Shown: positions 26,624 through 35,893, numbered from the stretch's first letter. The stretch: 64,000 nucleotides of DNA from Egicoccus sp. AB-alg6-2 (GCF_041821025.1 NZ_JBGUAY010000002.1:186001-250000); one strand, 5' to 3'. Numbers and translations are program-made. The notes: generated by a model from the letters alone, not told the origin.

Positions 26624-27181
26624 GGCGGTGCTCCTCTCGTGGTCGGCTGTAGAAGGACTCCCCCCGACGCAACGTGGTTTGTGACATCGGTGGGTCCTTC
26701 GCACGCTTCGTGGTCGCGGTCCGCGCCGGTCAAGACCGCGCGGTGACGTGGTGTCGCGGGTGTGAAGGGAGTTGTCTTCGAGCCTGCCGCTGAGTGACAT
26801 CCGTGCGACCGTCGCACAATCGACGAGTCCATCTGCGAGCTCTACAACGAGGAACACTGCGACACCCACCGAGACGTCGCAGGACGACCAGAGACCACTG
26901 AGACGAGATCCTGCGAATCTGGCCCGCTGTCGAAACTCGCTCAGAACCGTGATTGCGTGCGGGTGGTGTCGCCTCAGGCTGACGCCCATCACTCGCAACA
27001 CTGGCAGGGTCAGATGCCTCTCTCCACTCGCAAGAACCACCCGCTCGCCCTAGGCCACGACCTCTCACGGCCCTGCTGAATCACGACCCGACGATTGCGT
27101 CATTTCAGCCTTCTTGCCCATAGAGTGATGACGGGTGCTGACTTGGACCGCTTCGGCACCAACCTCGCAGGGATGTGACCC
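26624..27181. other. gap upstream of the excisionase gene
   Basis: A 558-bp stretch without a convincing gene. It holds copy A of the 37-bp motif and a 15-bp palindrome (listed separately) and probably the promoters of the excisionase unit (leftward) and of the PD-(D/E)XK-like gene (rightward). Open frames on the minus strand here are extensions of the excisionase frame. Confidence 0.5.
26762..26817 (-). promoter_or_regulatory. 37-bp motif copy A plus 15-bp palindrome, upstream of xis
   Basis: On the minus strand, GTCAC (26798-26794) is separated by 13 nt from CGAAGACAACTCCCTTCAC, which ends at 26762. Four nt beyond the GTCAC lies the perfect 15-bp palindrome GTGCGAC-C-GTCGCAC (26803-26817). 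Length and spacing are identical to the copies at the relaxase and T4SS operons. Read as coding it could start with ATGTCACTC and stays in frame with xis, so a leader or N-terminal extension cannot be excluded. Confidence 0.7.
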
Positions 27182-27814
27182 ATGTCGTCTCGGGAATTCA
27201 CGGCTGAGGACCTCGGCTACTGGTACTTCCGGCTCAATGGGTTCCTCGCCATCCCGAACTTTGTCGTGCATCCAGACGAGGGAGTCAATCAGAGAACAGA
27301 TGTCGACATTATCGGAGTTCGCTTTCCACATCGGAGCGAGGTCGTCGGGGAACCTCTCCGTGACCACGATGCGATCACGAGGTTCGACCAGCGAAAAATG
27401 GTGCTGGTGTTCGCGGAGATCAAGAAGAGTAAGTGTCGATTGAACGGTCCTTGGACCACTCCCTGCGCCGGGAACATGCAGCGTGTGCTCGGAGCGGTAG
27501 GACCCGTCCCCCCACGTCGGCAGGACGAAGTGGCTCAGTCGCTCTACGACTCAGGTAGCTGGTCGGATTCTCACCTCCTTGTCTCCCTGTTCTGCCTCGG
27601 TAGTACGTATAACCGGAAACTCGCACTAGATTATCCGAGCGTTCCACAGGTTCTTTGGCCCGACGTCCTCAGCTTTATCTTCAGCCGATTCCGGTCGTAT
27701 CGGCTACAGAAGAGCCGGCACGATCAATGGCCCGAGTCTGGGAAGCGACTCTGGGACCAGGCCTGGGAGGTCGGGGATTCCGCGGATTTCATTGCCTCCG
27801 TTGAGATCGCTTGA
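27182..27814 (+). CDS. PD-(D/E)XK-nuclease-like orphan protein
   Basis: Protein of 210 aa with no family that I recognise by name. The motif set TDVDIIGVRF, followed ~45 residues later by VFAEIKKS, has the D...ExK spacing of the PD-(D/E)XK nuclease fold. A Phe/Tyr-rich N-terminus (DLGYWYFRLNGF) precedes it. The C-terminal half has no clear motif. Base composition is less GC-rich than the backbone. It stands alone on the plus strand between the integration module and a helicase, so it could be a single-gene restriction factor or part of a helicase-nuclease pair. Confidence 0.6.
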   Translation: MSSREFTAEDLGYWYFRLNGFLAIPNFVVHPDEGVNQRTDVDIIGVRFPHRSEVVGEPLRDHDAITRFDQRKMVLVFAEIKKSKCRLNGPWTTPCAGNMQRVLGAVGPVPPRRQDEVAQSLYDSGSWSDSHLLVSLFCLGSTYNRKLALDYPSVPQVLWPDVLSFIFSRFRSYRLQKSRHDQWPESGKRLWDQAWEVGDSADFIASVEIA

Positions 27815-28125
27815 AGCGGCTGACGCACTCGACGCGTTGGATACGCCGTCTGGATCGAGCTCCTCGATTGCCACACACTTGTCAGTCTGGTGGTCTCATG
27901 GGACGCCGCTTCGCGAGCCTCGGTTCCCCGCCGGTGCCGCTGTGGCGATCGTGCCCGAACGACTTGGCCAGAGGACTGGAGAGCGGTTTCAGGAGCCGCG
28001 CATCGCCGTGATGATGCGCGGTCGCGGTCACAGTGGCCTACGCCCATAGCTGCACATCACCGGTCCTCTGGAGAGGAGCTCACAGCCTCAGCGGTTCGAT
28101 CTCTAGGAACCGCTAAGGTGCCCGG
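27815..28125. other. gap between nuclease-like gene and small ORFs
   Basis: About 310 bp without a supportable gene. Open frames on both strands are short with no ribosome site. It ends with the inverted repeat described separately. Confidence 0.4.
28090..28114. promoter_or_regulatory. inverted repeat in front of a small ORF
   Basis: AGCGGTTC (28090-28097) and GAACCGCT (28107-28114) form a perfect 8-bp inverted repeat with a 9-nt centre, directly before the AAGGTG ribosome site of the ATG at 28126. It could be an operator or an RNA hairpin near the ribosome site. Confidence 0.45.
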
Positions 28126-28613
28126 ATGAGCGAACTTGACCCTCCGGAGCCAGACCGTCCCCAAGGTCAGGGGCTGCGGCCTACGACGGATGCTTCGCTA
28201 CCTGCCGCCGACGAGCTACCCCCACAGGTCCAGCTCGCCGCAACGTTCCACAGTCGTTCCTGGAATCGGACCATTCGGATGAACTGCTTGCATCGTTGGT
28301 CACACCGGAGTCCCTCGCGGCCTGGGTACAACAACGTGATGCAGTGGCAGACGCACTCGCTGAGCTGAACCTGGCGACGGGCGTACAGTTCGCGCATGAT
28401 GTCGAGCATGCACCTGTTGACGACGTGGCGTACGTCCGCTTCGTGCGCGTACCAAACCAAGACCAGAGCTACTACATCGATGCTGAAATTCTCGCGTCCG
28501 CTCAGGTGCTAACGCTGCAGCATCGCCCGGAACTTGGTCAGCCGTTCGATGGCTGGCGCATACACGCCGTCGGTGACTACGTGAAGCCGGAAGAGCTGCC
28601 CCGACCCTCGTAG
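28126..28613 (+). pseudogene. small hypothetical gene, probably frameshifted
   Basis: From ATG 28126 (ribosome site AAGGTG) one frame reads a Pro/Asp-rich start (SELDPPEPDRPQGQG) to about 28240. Another frame then continues plausibly as SFLESDHSDELLASLVTPES and AAWVQQRDAVADALAELN to the stop at 28613, with YVRFVRVPNQDQSYYIDAEI in the middle. Either this is one ~160-aa gene with a frameshift near 28240, or a separate 105-aa gene starts at TTG 28296. I do not recognise the family. The downstream part has good coding character. Confidence 0.45.
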
Positions 28614-28819
28614 TCTCATCCGTGCTGGTCTCGCTGCTATGCGACAACGCCCCTTGCAGCTCCGTGCACCGTGCATCTGGGTGGCGCGTTGGCGGATGCA
28701 TAGCGCCCATCGAGACCACCACTAGTGGTCGCCGAGATCCAAACCACGCCTAACCGGTTGTTCGGGGAGCGTGCGCCCTCAACCTGTCACTCGCTACGGT
28801 GGACGTCAGGGAGGAAGGG

Positions 28820-29017
28820 GTGCCAGTGGGGCTTCGATCTATCCTCGGGGTGGAGAAACCAAAGCTGGGAACTTGCGAGCACTGCGAGCACCACCGGCAG
28901 TCGCGGTCGCCGACCGGCTCATCGAGGGCCAGCGCGATCCGAAGCATGGAGGGCGTGGCGATCTTCAAGCAGCTGTGCACGCGCTTCCGGGCTGCACGAC
29001 AGTTTTGTGGGCAGTAG
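28820..29017 (+). CDS. short ORF with strong ribosome site ahead of the helicase
   Basis: A 65-residue frame begins at GTG 28820 directly after GGGAGGAAGGG, one of the best ribosome sites in the window. It reads MPVGLRSILGVEKPKLG, then CEHCEHH, and stops at 29017, overlapping the start region of the large helicase frame. It is either a small protein of its own, an upstream ORF coupled to the helicase, or the helicase's true N-terminus cut off by a frameshift. The helicase frame has no comparable ribosome site. Confidence 0.45.
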   Translation: MPVGLRSILGVEKPKLGTCEHCEHHRQSRSPTGSSRASAIRSMEGVAIFKQLCTRFRAARQFCGQ

Positions 29018-31719
29018 GGAGGTACGGAATCAGTACCGTCGACGAGCAGATACTGAGCGCCGCCGACGCGATCTCATCCAACATCGCGGCCCTCGGATAC
29101 GACCGGACCCTTCTCGCCCAGAACATCCTGAGTCAACTGCGCAACTTGGTCGAGGGAGTCGCCGTGCGGCTACACACGGGCCGTGGCGATGGCGAGTTCC
29201 AGTACGCCATGGTCGGCTCGGCGATCTCCTATGTCTCCAGTCAGGGCAAACTCAACTTTGTCTCACGGTTCCACAAGCTGCTGCAGATCAGTGCATCGCA
29301 CTACACGATGGGCGGAGACCCATCCGAGCGCCTCATGCTCAAGTACTACGACTACCTGTTACGGATCCGAGACCTGGCGAGCGCCCAGTTCGGGCTCAGT
29401 ACCCTTGCAAATCTCGAGGATTTCCCGGTCGATCTCGACCCCTCGCTTCAGGAGTACCACCAGAAGATTGCCGAACGCATTGTGGTAGCACAGGCGACGC
29501 CACTAGAGAAGCCTCGCAGGGATCGCTATTACGTTCACGCCGTGCGACCCTTCTACACGGGCGGGCGTGTTCTCTACGAGGTGACCTTCTACAACGCGGT
29601 TAACCGAATCAGCAAGTTCGACCGCGTCATCGGGTTCACTGACATCGATATCACTGACAAGTACGCGGCAAACCTCGTCCTCGCAGCCGATTCGATCGAA
29701 GTGCTTGGGCAGACCATGCCCATCACGATTATCCGAGACTGGGAGGTATCGATTCGACCCTGCGAGTTCGACAACTTCGCTCGGATCTTCGATGAGCGCT
29801 TGAAGACCTCCACCGCTAGCACCGAGTACCGGAACCTGATGCGGTACCTGACGGCGACATCTTCGAACCTGCTTGACGTCGTCGACATGGGCGACGAGCA
29901 GTACAGCACCCTCAGAGCCTGGGTAACGAAGACGTCCCAGCAGCCGCGGATCTTGCCGGTCCTCGACAAGGCACGCGCGCTCGTGCGCAGAGAGTCGCCT
30001 GGGTCAAACGTCATCCGCTACCTGATGCTGCGAATGAACAACCAGATCATCAAGCTGCAGCACACCAACCGAGCCTGCGGCGTGCTGTCGGACCTCCACC
30101 TTGAGTACGGCTGCACGCCATTCGATCGAATGCCCTTCTGCACCTCGCTCGTCGGACACAACCCCCGCTTCGCAGACCTCGCCGAGGGCCTTGACTCCAC
30201 GGGACGCGCCCACGAACTCCTCGCCCGCCGGGTCAAGACCAACGTTGAAAACCGCGGCATGCTCTACACGCCGGCCGGCGACGTCGAACGGCTGGGAAAC
30301 GTCGATCAACTGATGGCCGCCTACAACGGCCATGTCTACTACAGGCACACTGGCCGCAAGATGGTGAAGGACAAGGGTCACCTCTTCCTCCGCGAGTACG
30401 AGGACGGCACGGTCGCCATCATCGAGAAGCTGCAGGAGTTCGCCGCGACCGGCCTCGCCGGCTACCGAAACGCGGTGAAGCAGTGGCTTGCGCAGACAAC
30501 TCCTGCCCCGGACGACCCACTCAAGGTTCAGGCGCTCGAGGATCTGTTTGCTGACTCGCACGTCGCCCTGATCTATGGGGCGGCCGGGACCGGCAAGTCC
30601 ACGATGGTCAGTCTCATCGCGAAGTGCTTCAACGGTAACGAGAAGCTCTTCCTCGCCCACACCAATCCGGCCGTCGACAACCTCAGGCGTCGTGTGAACG
30701 CCCAGAACTCGACCTTCCGTACGATCAGCAGCCAAATCAACCGAAACGATGCGATCGACTACGACGTGCTGGTGATCGATGAGTGCAGCACCGTCAGCAA
30801 TTCTGACCTGCTCAAAGTGCTTGAGCGGACGTCCTTCAAGTTGCTCGTCCTTGTCGGTGACGTGTTCCAGATCGAATCCATCCAATTCGGGAACTGGTTC
30901 GGGTTGGCGCGCTCGTTCATCCCCGCTAGTGCGGTATTTGAGCTCAAGACACCGTTTAGGACGAAGAACGCCAATCTGCTCGACCTGTGGTCGGCCGTCC
31001 GCGACCTGAAGGACGACATCGCCGAGACACTGGCCCGGAACGGCTACTCCACGGTGCTCGACCAGAGTCTCTTTCAAGCCCAGCAGGACGACGAGATCAT
31101 CCTGTGCCTCAGCTACGACGGTCTCTATGGAATCAACAACGTCAACCGCTTCCTCCAGAGCAGCAACCCCGGCGCGCCGACAACATGGGGCGCCTCGACC
31201 TACAAGGTGGGCGACCCGGTGCTCTTCAACGAGACCGACCGATTCCGGCCCCTCATCTACAATAACCTCAAAGGGCAGATCGTCGACATCCAGACGTTGC
31301 CTGGTCGGATTCAGTTCGACGTATCGCTCGACCGACCAGTGACTGAACTCGATGTCGATGGCTTCGAGCTCCGTTATGTGGAGGACTCCACTGTCAGGTT
31401 CGATGTCTACGAGCGGGGCAGTGGCGACGACGATGACGATTCCACAATTGGTTCAGTTCCGTTTCAGGTCGCCTATGCGGTCTCAATACACAAGGCGCAG
31501 GGCTTGGAGTACGACTCGGTGAAGGTGGTGATTACGGATGCCAACGAGGACGACATCACGCACAGCATCTTCTACACGGCAATCACCAGAGCACGTGAGA
31601 ACCTGCGGATCTTCTGGACACCTGAAACAGAACACGCCGTCCTGAGCAGACTACGGCGCAGCGCCAACAATAAGGATGCTGCCCTGATGTCGGCTCGCCG
31701 TGGACTGACGCCGATGTGA
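28975..31719 (+). CDS. large RecD-like SF1 helicase (AAA / UvrD_C_2 type)
   Basis: Protein of about 914 aa. A long N-terminal region (from DEQILSAADAISSNIAALGY) has no named domain that I can assign. The C-terminal ~380 residues form an SF1 helicase: Walker A IYGAAGTGKSTMV near 535-547, Walker B VLVIDECST, motif LVLVGDVFQIES, and the C-terminal AYAVSIHKAQGLEYDSV and ITRARENL boxes. The start is uncertain: the frame is open to 28771, but no ribosome site exists there, and GTG 28975 is a placeholder. Relatives are large two-part proteins often seen near defence genes. It may work with the PD-(D/E)XK protein upstream. Confidence 0.78.
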   Translation: MHALPGCTTVLWAVGRYGISTVDEQILSAADAISSNIAALGYDRTLLAQNILSQLRNLVEGVAVRLHTGRGDGEFQYAMVGSAISYVSSQGKLNFVSRFHKLLQISASHYTMGGDPSERLMLKYYDYLLRIRDLASAQFGLSTLANLEDFPVDLDPSLQEYHQKIAERIVVAQATPLEKPRRDRYYVHAVRPFYTGGRVLYEVTFYNAVNRISKFDRVIGFTDIDITDKYAANLVLAADSIEVLGQTMPITIIRDWEVSIRPCEFDNFARIFDERLKTSTASTEYRNLMRYLTATSSNLLDVVDMGDEQYSTLRAWVTKTSQQPRILPVLDKARALVRRESPGSNVIRYLMLRMNNQIIKLQHTNRACGVLSDLHLEYGCTPFDRMPFCTSLVGHNPRFADLAEGLDSTGRAHELLARRVKTNVENRGMLYTPAGDVERLGNVDQLMAAYNGHVYYRHTGRKMVKDKGHLFLREYEDGTVAIIEKLQEFAATGLAGYRNAVKQWLAQTTPAPDDPLKVQALEDLFADSHVALIYGAAGTGKSTMVSLIAKCFNGNEKLFLAHTNPAVDNLRRRVNAQNSTFRTISSQINRNDAIDYDVLVIDECSTVSNSDLLKVLERTSFKLLVLVGDVFQIESIQFGNWFGLARSFIPASAVFELKTPFRTKNANLLDLWSAVRDLKDDIAETLARNGYSTVLDQSLFQAQQDDEIILCLSYDGLYGINNVNRFLQSSNPGAPTTWGASTYKVGDPVLFNETDRFRPLIYNNLKGQIVDIQTLPGRIQFDVSLDRPVTELDVDGFELRYVEDSTVRFDVYERGSGDDDDDSTIGSVPFQVAYAVSIHKAQGLEYDSVKVVITDANEDDITHSIFYTAITRARENLRIFWTPETEHAVLSRLRRSANNKDAALMSARRGLTPM

Positions 31720-32070
31720 CGACTGCAGTTGTCCCGAAGGAGGCATGTCTCTGCGCACGGTGGGACTTCCGGCTGATGCACCAGCCTCCATGTCATGTTG
31801 GGTGACGCGGTCGGCCCCTGACGCTTCGGGCGCTCTCGAAGCCACAGTCGCCCTTGCGGAGTCGCTCGAAGCGGGGACTTCGGCGCGGGTCAGGAGGCCA
31901 GCGACTAACGCCCGTGATTGCTACCTCGGCGGGCCTCGAACCGTAGTGTTCATGAGGAGTAGCGGGTGCAGGCGAAGCTGGTTTGGCTGATCGCCCTCAT
32001 GGTTTTCGAGACCAGTAGGTCGGTGGCCGGCGCGCGTGACGGCACAGGTCACTGCGATGCCGTCATCTCG
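31720..32070. other. gap between convergent helicase and Tad operon
   Basis: A 351-bp stretch between the ends of two convergent units. No gene is supported. It contains a terminator-like inverted repeat near 32037-32065. Confidence 0.4.
32037..32065. terminator. inverted repeat at the end of the Tad operon
   Basis: TGACGGCA (32037-32044) and TGCCGTCA (32058-32065) form a perfect 8-bp stem with a 13-nt loop, just past the stop of the minus-strand operon. There is no T-run. Confidence 0.4.
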
Positions 32071-35055
32071 CTAGGTGTTCGTCATGAGCTGGGAGAATGC
32101 AAGCTCTGTCTCGGTGGTGGGTGTGGTGATGATGCCTGCGAGTTCGTCGGCGTCATCGGCGTAGAGGCGGCGGAGCCGTCGCCAGAGGTGGGCGATGCGG
32201 TCGGCGCGCCCGCGAGCGTGCTCGATGCGTGCCCAGGTCACGTACAACGGTTCTGATGGGTCCCAGAGCCGTAGGCCTTGTTGGATGGCCCATGCGGCAC
32301 GGTCGTGCTCGCCGGCGTTGCTGAGCGCGGTCGCGGCCGCGACGGCTGCGTCTTGGAGTTGGGCGATGGCACGCTGCTCGATGTCGACGCTCCAGGAAAC
32401 CGTGAGGTCGGTGAACGGGCTGCCACGTACGAGCGAGAGTGCGGCGATCTGGTCGTCGAGTGCTTGCGCGTGGTCGTCGGTGCGGCGGGCGTTGGCGAGC
32501 AGTGCCAAGGCCTGGTCGAGGTCGGTCCCGACGTGGTCGGAGAGCCGTATCCGCTCCTTGACGCTCTCGCGGCGAGGGAGCAGTGGTTGGCCGTCGGGGC
32601 CGTCGCCGAGGCTGCGGCGCAGGCGGGTCAGCGCGGTGCGGGCCCGTTGCCCGGCGCGTGAGGGTGGACGGTCGGGCCAGATGGTGGCGTCGAGTTGCTC
32701 GAGGGTGACGCCGTCGCGGTGGGTGGCGAGGTAGGTGAGCAGTTGCCGGGCGATCGGTGTCAGCCCGTCGACGGGAGCGCCGTCGCAGGTCACGGTGATC
32801 GGCCCGAGAACGGCGACGTGGCAGTAGGGAGCGGCGATCTGCAGCAGGACCGCAGCTGAAGCCTCGTCGGGGGACTCGGAGGCCTCAGGGGCGAGGGCGT
32901 CGTCGGAACAGAGCTGGTCGAGTGCCTGGCCGATCACGGCAGGGTCGAGGTCGGGCAGTGTCAGCGGCTGCGCCGTCTTTCCTGGCGCGTGGAGCCAGCC
33001 GTGTTCGCCGTCGACGCGAAGCCCCCAACTGCCTTGCTCGATCACGCCGGCGGCAAGGAGTCCGCAGAACCGTGCGGCCGCTTCGGGCAGTGGGCTGTCG
33101 GTGGAGGCGTGGCAGATGACGGCGCGCGGCATCCGGTCGTCGTCGATGATGCCGGCGTCGGACTCCGCGATCGTGGCGTTGATCGCGTCGGACGGATCGT
33201 TGGCGGGGACGATCTGGTCGAGGTCAGCGAACTGGTCGTCGTCGCAGACGATTACTTCGAGCGGTCCGGCGGTGCGTGAGGTCGCGAGCTCGAGCGTCAT
33301 CGCCCGCAGTCGTGTCCGGACCTGCTCTTCAGGCCCTTGGATGGTGAGTGCGGGGAGGGCGCCGAGGTTGGCGAGCACAGTGGAGCTGCCGGTGTGCCCG
33401 AGCGTGACAAGCAGCGGCAGGCCGATCGATCGGCGCGGGCCGCGGTCGCCAGTTCGTGCGCTCCACCGTGCCGGCTCGCCCGGAGAGGCGGGGTCGAGTT
33501 CCCACGGCGCCGGCAGTTTGATGTCGTGGTCGTCGACGATGAGGCTGACCGGGCCGCTGTCGTGGAGGATGACCAGCGGCGGGTTGCACTCGGGCGGGAT
33601 GGTGGCCAGCAACGCGGTGAGGTCTTCGAGGACCGGGTCGTCGGGCGCAACGTGGGTCAGCGTGGCCAGGTGTTGTTCGACGTCTGGGGCCAGCGTTGGC
33701 AGCCGGTAGCCGGGCAGCCGTTGGTGCAGCAGGGTGCGACGACGCCGCTGTAGTAGCGCGACTATGCCGGCTGCGGCCAGGGCGGCGGCCGTGGCGGCGG
33801 GCGCTGCGCCACGTGGCACGCCCAGCGGGTGTTCGGCTACGTCGGAACCCACGCCGGACAGGCTGTCGTTGCCCTCGTCGGTGCGGTCGGTGGCCGCATC
33901 GGGCCCGGCGTCGGTGGTCGCATCCTCCTGAGTTGTCGGGTTCTCGGGCGTTGTTGTGTCGGTGGGCGGCCGGTGACGCCCGTTTGCTGATGGGCGCGCT
34001 TCCGGCTCGTCGGGTCGGTCCAGTTCTGCGGCGTGTGCGTCGGCGCTCGGATGCACTTCCTTGATCTCGCCCGTGGCCGCCTGGTCGGGCGCCTGTGGGT
34101 CGTGCGGCACGGCCGGGAGATGGAACTGTTGACCTGGGTGGATCAGGTCGGGGTCGTGTGGGGGCGCGAGACGGTCGCGGTTGGTCTCGACCAGGGTGCG
34201 CCAGTAGACACCGATCTCGTCGTCGGTGGGGGTGCGGTCCCAGGCGTGTTCGAGTGTGGTCTTGGCGATGTGCCAGAAGTGGTCGCCGGGCTCGACCTCC
34301 CACTGCTGCGACGGTGCCGATGTGCTGAAAGCGGCTTCGGGCGGTTTGGGCTGTGCTGGCTCGCGCGCCGGGGTGTGGGTGTCGGTGGGCACGAGCAGTG
34401 GCCAGCCGGGCTCGAGTTGGTCGGTGTCGGGCCGGATGGTGGTGCCGTCGGGCAGGGTGCGGTCGAGGTTGAGTTCGCGGATCTCGCGCCAGCGGCGTCC
34501 GTCGTCGAGGTGGGTTTCGGCGAGCGACCACCACGAGTCACGTTCGCCGACGGCCACGGTTTCGGTCGCCACCATCGTCGTCTCGACGGTCGGTGTGGTG
34601 GTCGGGGCGGCGGCCGGTTGGTAGATGGTTGCGGTGTCAGGGGTGGCGATGGCGGTTGCGGGGATCAGTTGCAGCGGCGCGGCGGCTACGGGGCGGGGCT
34701 GGACCATGCTGGCCAGCAGCAGGGTGGCGGCGACAAGTCGTGCGGCGAAGTGTTGGGTGCCGGGAAACAGCGGCAGGGTGCGGGCGGGGCGGTGCCGTAG
34801 CGCCGCGACGGTTTCGGCCACGATGGCGGTCGCGAGTTGGCCCCAGGCGATCCAGACGATGACGGCCAGCGTGGTGGTCACGAAGGTGTCGGTGACCCCG
34901 ATGGTGGTAATGCCGCGGAGCGTGTCGAGGTCGGGCCAGCTGGTCGGGATGGGCGGGCCGACGAGGGTGGTGAGCAGCCACGGCGGGAGGGCCAACAGCA
35001 GCAGGCTGGTGGTGGTGGCGGCAAGGCCGACGGTGAGCTGGCGCATGCGGGTCAT
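32071..35055 (-). CDS. membrane protein with LysM repeats and BTAD transcription-activator domain
   Basis: Protein of 994 aa and last gene of the Tad operon, overlapping the TadE-like gene by 4 nt. Three TM segments (near 5-30, 50-75 and 105-125) are followed by two LysM-like modules (about 170-225 and 255-320), an Asp/Thr-rich linker, a further TM (AAALAAAGIVALL), then a winged-helix DNA-binding part (ARQLLTYLATHRDGVTLEQL) and a BTAD repeat domain (about 860-985). Proteins of this form accompany Tad genes in actinobacteria. It could sense cell-wall or pilus state and act on transcription from the membrane; this is inference. Confidence 0.82.
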   Translation of the reverse strand: MTRMRQLTVGLAATTTSLLLLALPPWLLTTLVGPPIPTSWPDLDTLRGITTIGVTDTFVTTTLAVIVWIAWGQLATAIVAETVAALRHRPARTLPLFPGTQHFAARLVAATLLLASMVQPRPVAAAPLQLIPATAIATPDTATIYQPAAAPTTTPTVETTMVATETVAVGERDSWWSLAETHLDDGRRWREIRELNLDRTLPDGTTIRPDTDQLEPGWPLLVPTDTHTPAREPAQPKPPEAAFSTSAPSQQWEVEPGDHFWHIAKTTLEHAWDRTPTDDEIGVYWRTLVETNRDRLAPPHDPDLIHPGQQFHLPAVPHDPQAPDQAATGEIKEVHPSADAHAAELDRPDEPEARPSANGRHRPPTDTTTPENPTTQEDATTDAGPDAATDRTDEGNDSLSGVGSDVAEHPLGVPRGAAPAATAAALAAAGIVALLQRRRRTLLHQRLPGYRLPTLAPDVEQHLATLTHVAPDDPVLEDLTALLATIPPECNPPLVILHDSGPVSLIVDDHDIKLPAPWELDPASPGEPARWSARTGDRGPRRSIGLPLLVTLGHTGSSTVLANLGALPALTIQGPEEQVRTRLRAMTLELATSRTAGPLEVIVCDDDQFADLDQIVPANDPSDAINATIAESDAGIIDDDRMPRAVICHASTDSPLPEAAARFCGLLAAGVIEQGSWGLRVDGEHGWLHAPGKTAQPLTLPDLDPAVIGQALDQLCSDDALAPEASESPDEASAAVLLQIAAPYCHVAVLGPITVTCDGAPVDGLTPIARQLLTYLATHRDGVTLEQLDATIWPDRPPSRAGQRARTALTRLRRSLGDGPDGQPLLPRRESVKERIRLSDHVGTDLDQALALLANARRTDDHAQALDDQIAALSLVRGSPFTDLTVSWSVDIEQRAIAQLQDAAVAAATALSNAGEHDRAAWAIQQGLRLWDPSEPLYVTWARIEHARGRADRIAHLWRRLRRLYADDADELAGIITTPTTETELAFSQLMTNT

Positions 35056-35480
35056 GAGTCTGCCTCGAGCACGTCGGAGGTGGTGGACGACACGGCGGCG
35101 ACGGTGATGTGGCGGTCCGGCAGCGGCAGCAGCCGCATCGGTTGGATGAGCGTCACGGTCACGAACACGTCGGTTTCGGTGGCTCGGACGCTGCCGGTCG
35201 TGCCGGTGGCGGCCAGGAAGTCGGCGGCGGCCTGTTCTGCGGCTGCCGGGTCGAGCCAGGCACGGCCGGCGTGAACCTGGTCGGGGGCGAGCTGTTGGGC
35301 GCCGGCGCGGGCGGCGGCGCCGGCGAGATCGCGGGCGTGGGCTGTGGCTGCGATGATCTGTCCGCCGTCGTAGGCGAGCCCGGCGACTGCGATGAGCGCG
35401 ACGGTCAGGACGGCAACGAACGCCGAGATCGTCCCTTCCTCACCCGAAGACGGCTCACTTGTGCTGGTAGGGGGTTGCAT
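35052..35480 (-). CDS. TadE/TadG-like pilus assembly protein
   Basis: Protein of 142 aa. A prepilin-like start, EEGTISAFVAVLTVALIAVA, gives one hydrophobic helix after a Gly, but the usual Glu at +5 is missing (Phe). The rest is a small extracytoplasmic domain. This matches minor pseudopilins of the TadE/TadG or Rv3656c-3658c type. The ATG at 35480 shares one base with the stop of the preceding gene (TGATG). Third of three successive TadE-like genes. Confidence 0.75.
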   Translation of the reverse strand: MQPPTSTSEPSSGEEGTISAFVAVLTVALIAVAGLAYDGGQIIAATAHARDLAGAAARAGAQQLAPDQVHAGRAWLDPAAAEQAAADFLAATGTTGSVRATETDVFVTVTLIQPMRLLPLPDRHITVAAVSSTTSDVLEADS

Positions 35481-35893
35481 CAGCCGCCTCCCCGGTAGGT
35501 GTCGACGACCTGGGTCGCTGTCGCGGTCGACCAGCGGCGGCCGGGGATGGCGAGTAGTGCGAGGTCGGTGTTGGCCATTTCGCAGCCGATGTGCACGGTG
35601 ACGGTGCCGCCGGCACGGATGTCGGCGACGACGTCGATGTCGGTCGTTGTGCAGGCGATCCCGGCCGTGGCCAGGTTGGCCAGTGCGATCTCGTCCGCGG
35701 CCTTCTGGGCGGCCGAGTTGTCGGCGGTGAGCGAGGCGGCGCGGGCGGCGCGGGCCGCGGTGGAGCGGACGTCGGCGTCGGCGGCCGCGGCTCGGCCGGC
35801 GTAGACCACGAGCAGCATCAACACGAGGAGCACGGGCGCGACGATGGCGGCCTCGACCGCCAGCGTGGCGTCCTGGTCGCGCCAACGTGCCAT
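35480..35893 (-). CDS. TadE-like pseudopilin
   Basis: Protein of 137 aa. The N-terminus MARWRDQDATLAVEAAIVAP is a TadE-type pseudopilin start with Glu in the hydrophobic helix, followed by an ~80-residue extracytoplasmic domain with a Cys pair (IACTTT and IGCEMA). It is expected to be a minor pilin of the Tad pilus processed by a prepilin peptidase, which is not encoded in the window. The ATG at 35893 overlaps the neighbouring stop. Confidence 0.78.
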   Translation of the reverse strand: MARWRDQDATLAVEAAIVAPVLLVLMLLVVYAGRAAAADADVRSTAARAARAASLTADNSAAQKAADEIALANLATAGIACTTTDIDVVADIRAGGTVTVHIGCEMANTDLALLAIPGRRWSTATATQVVDTYRGGG

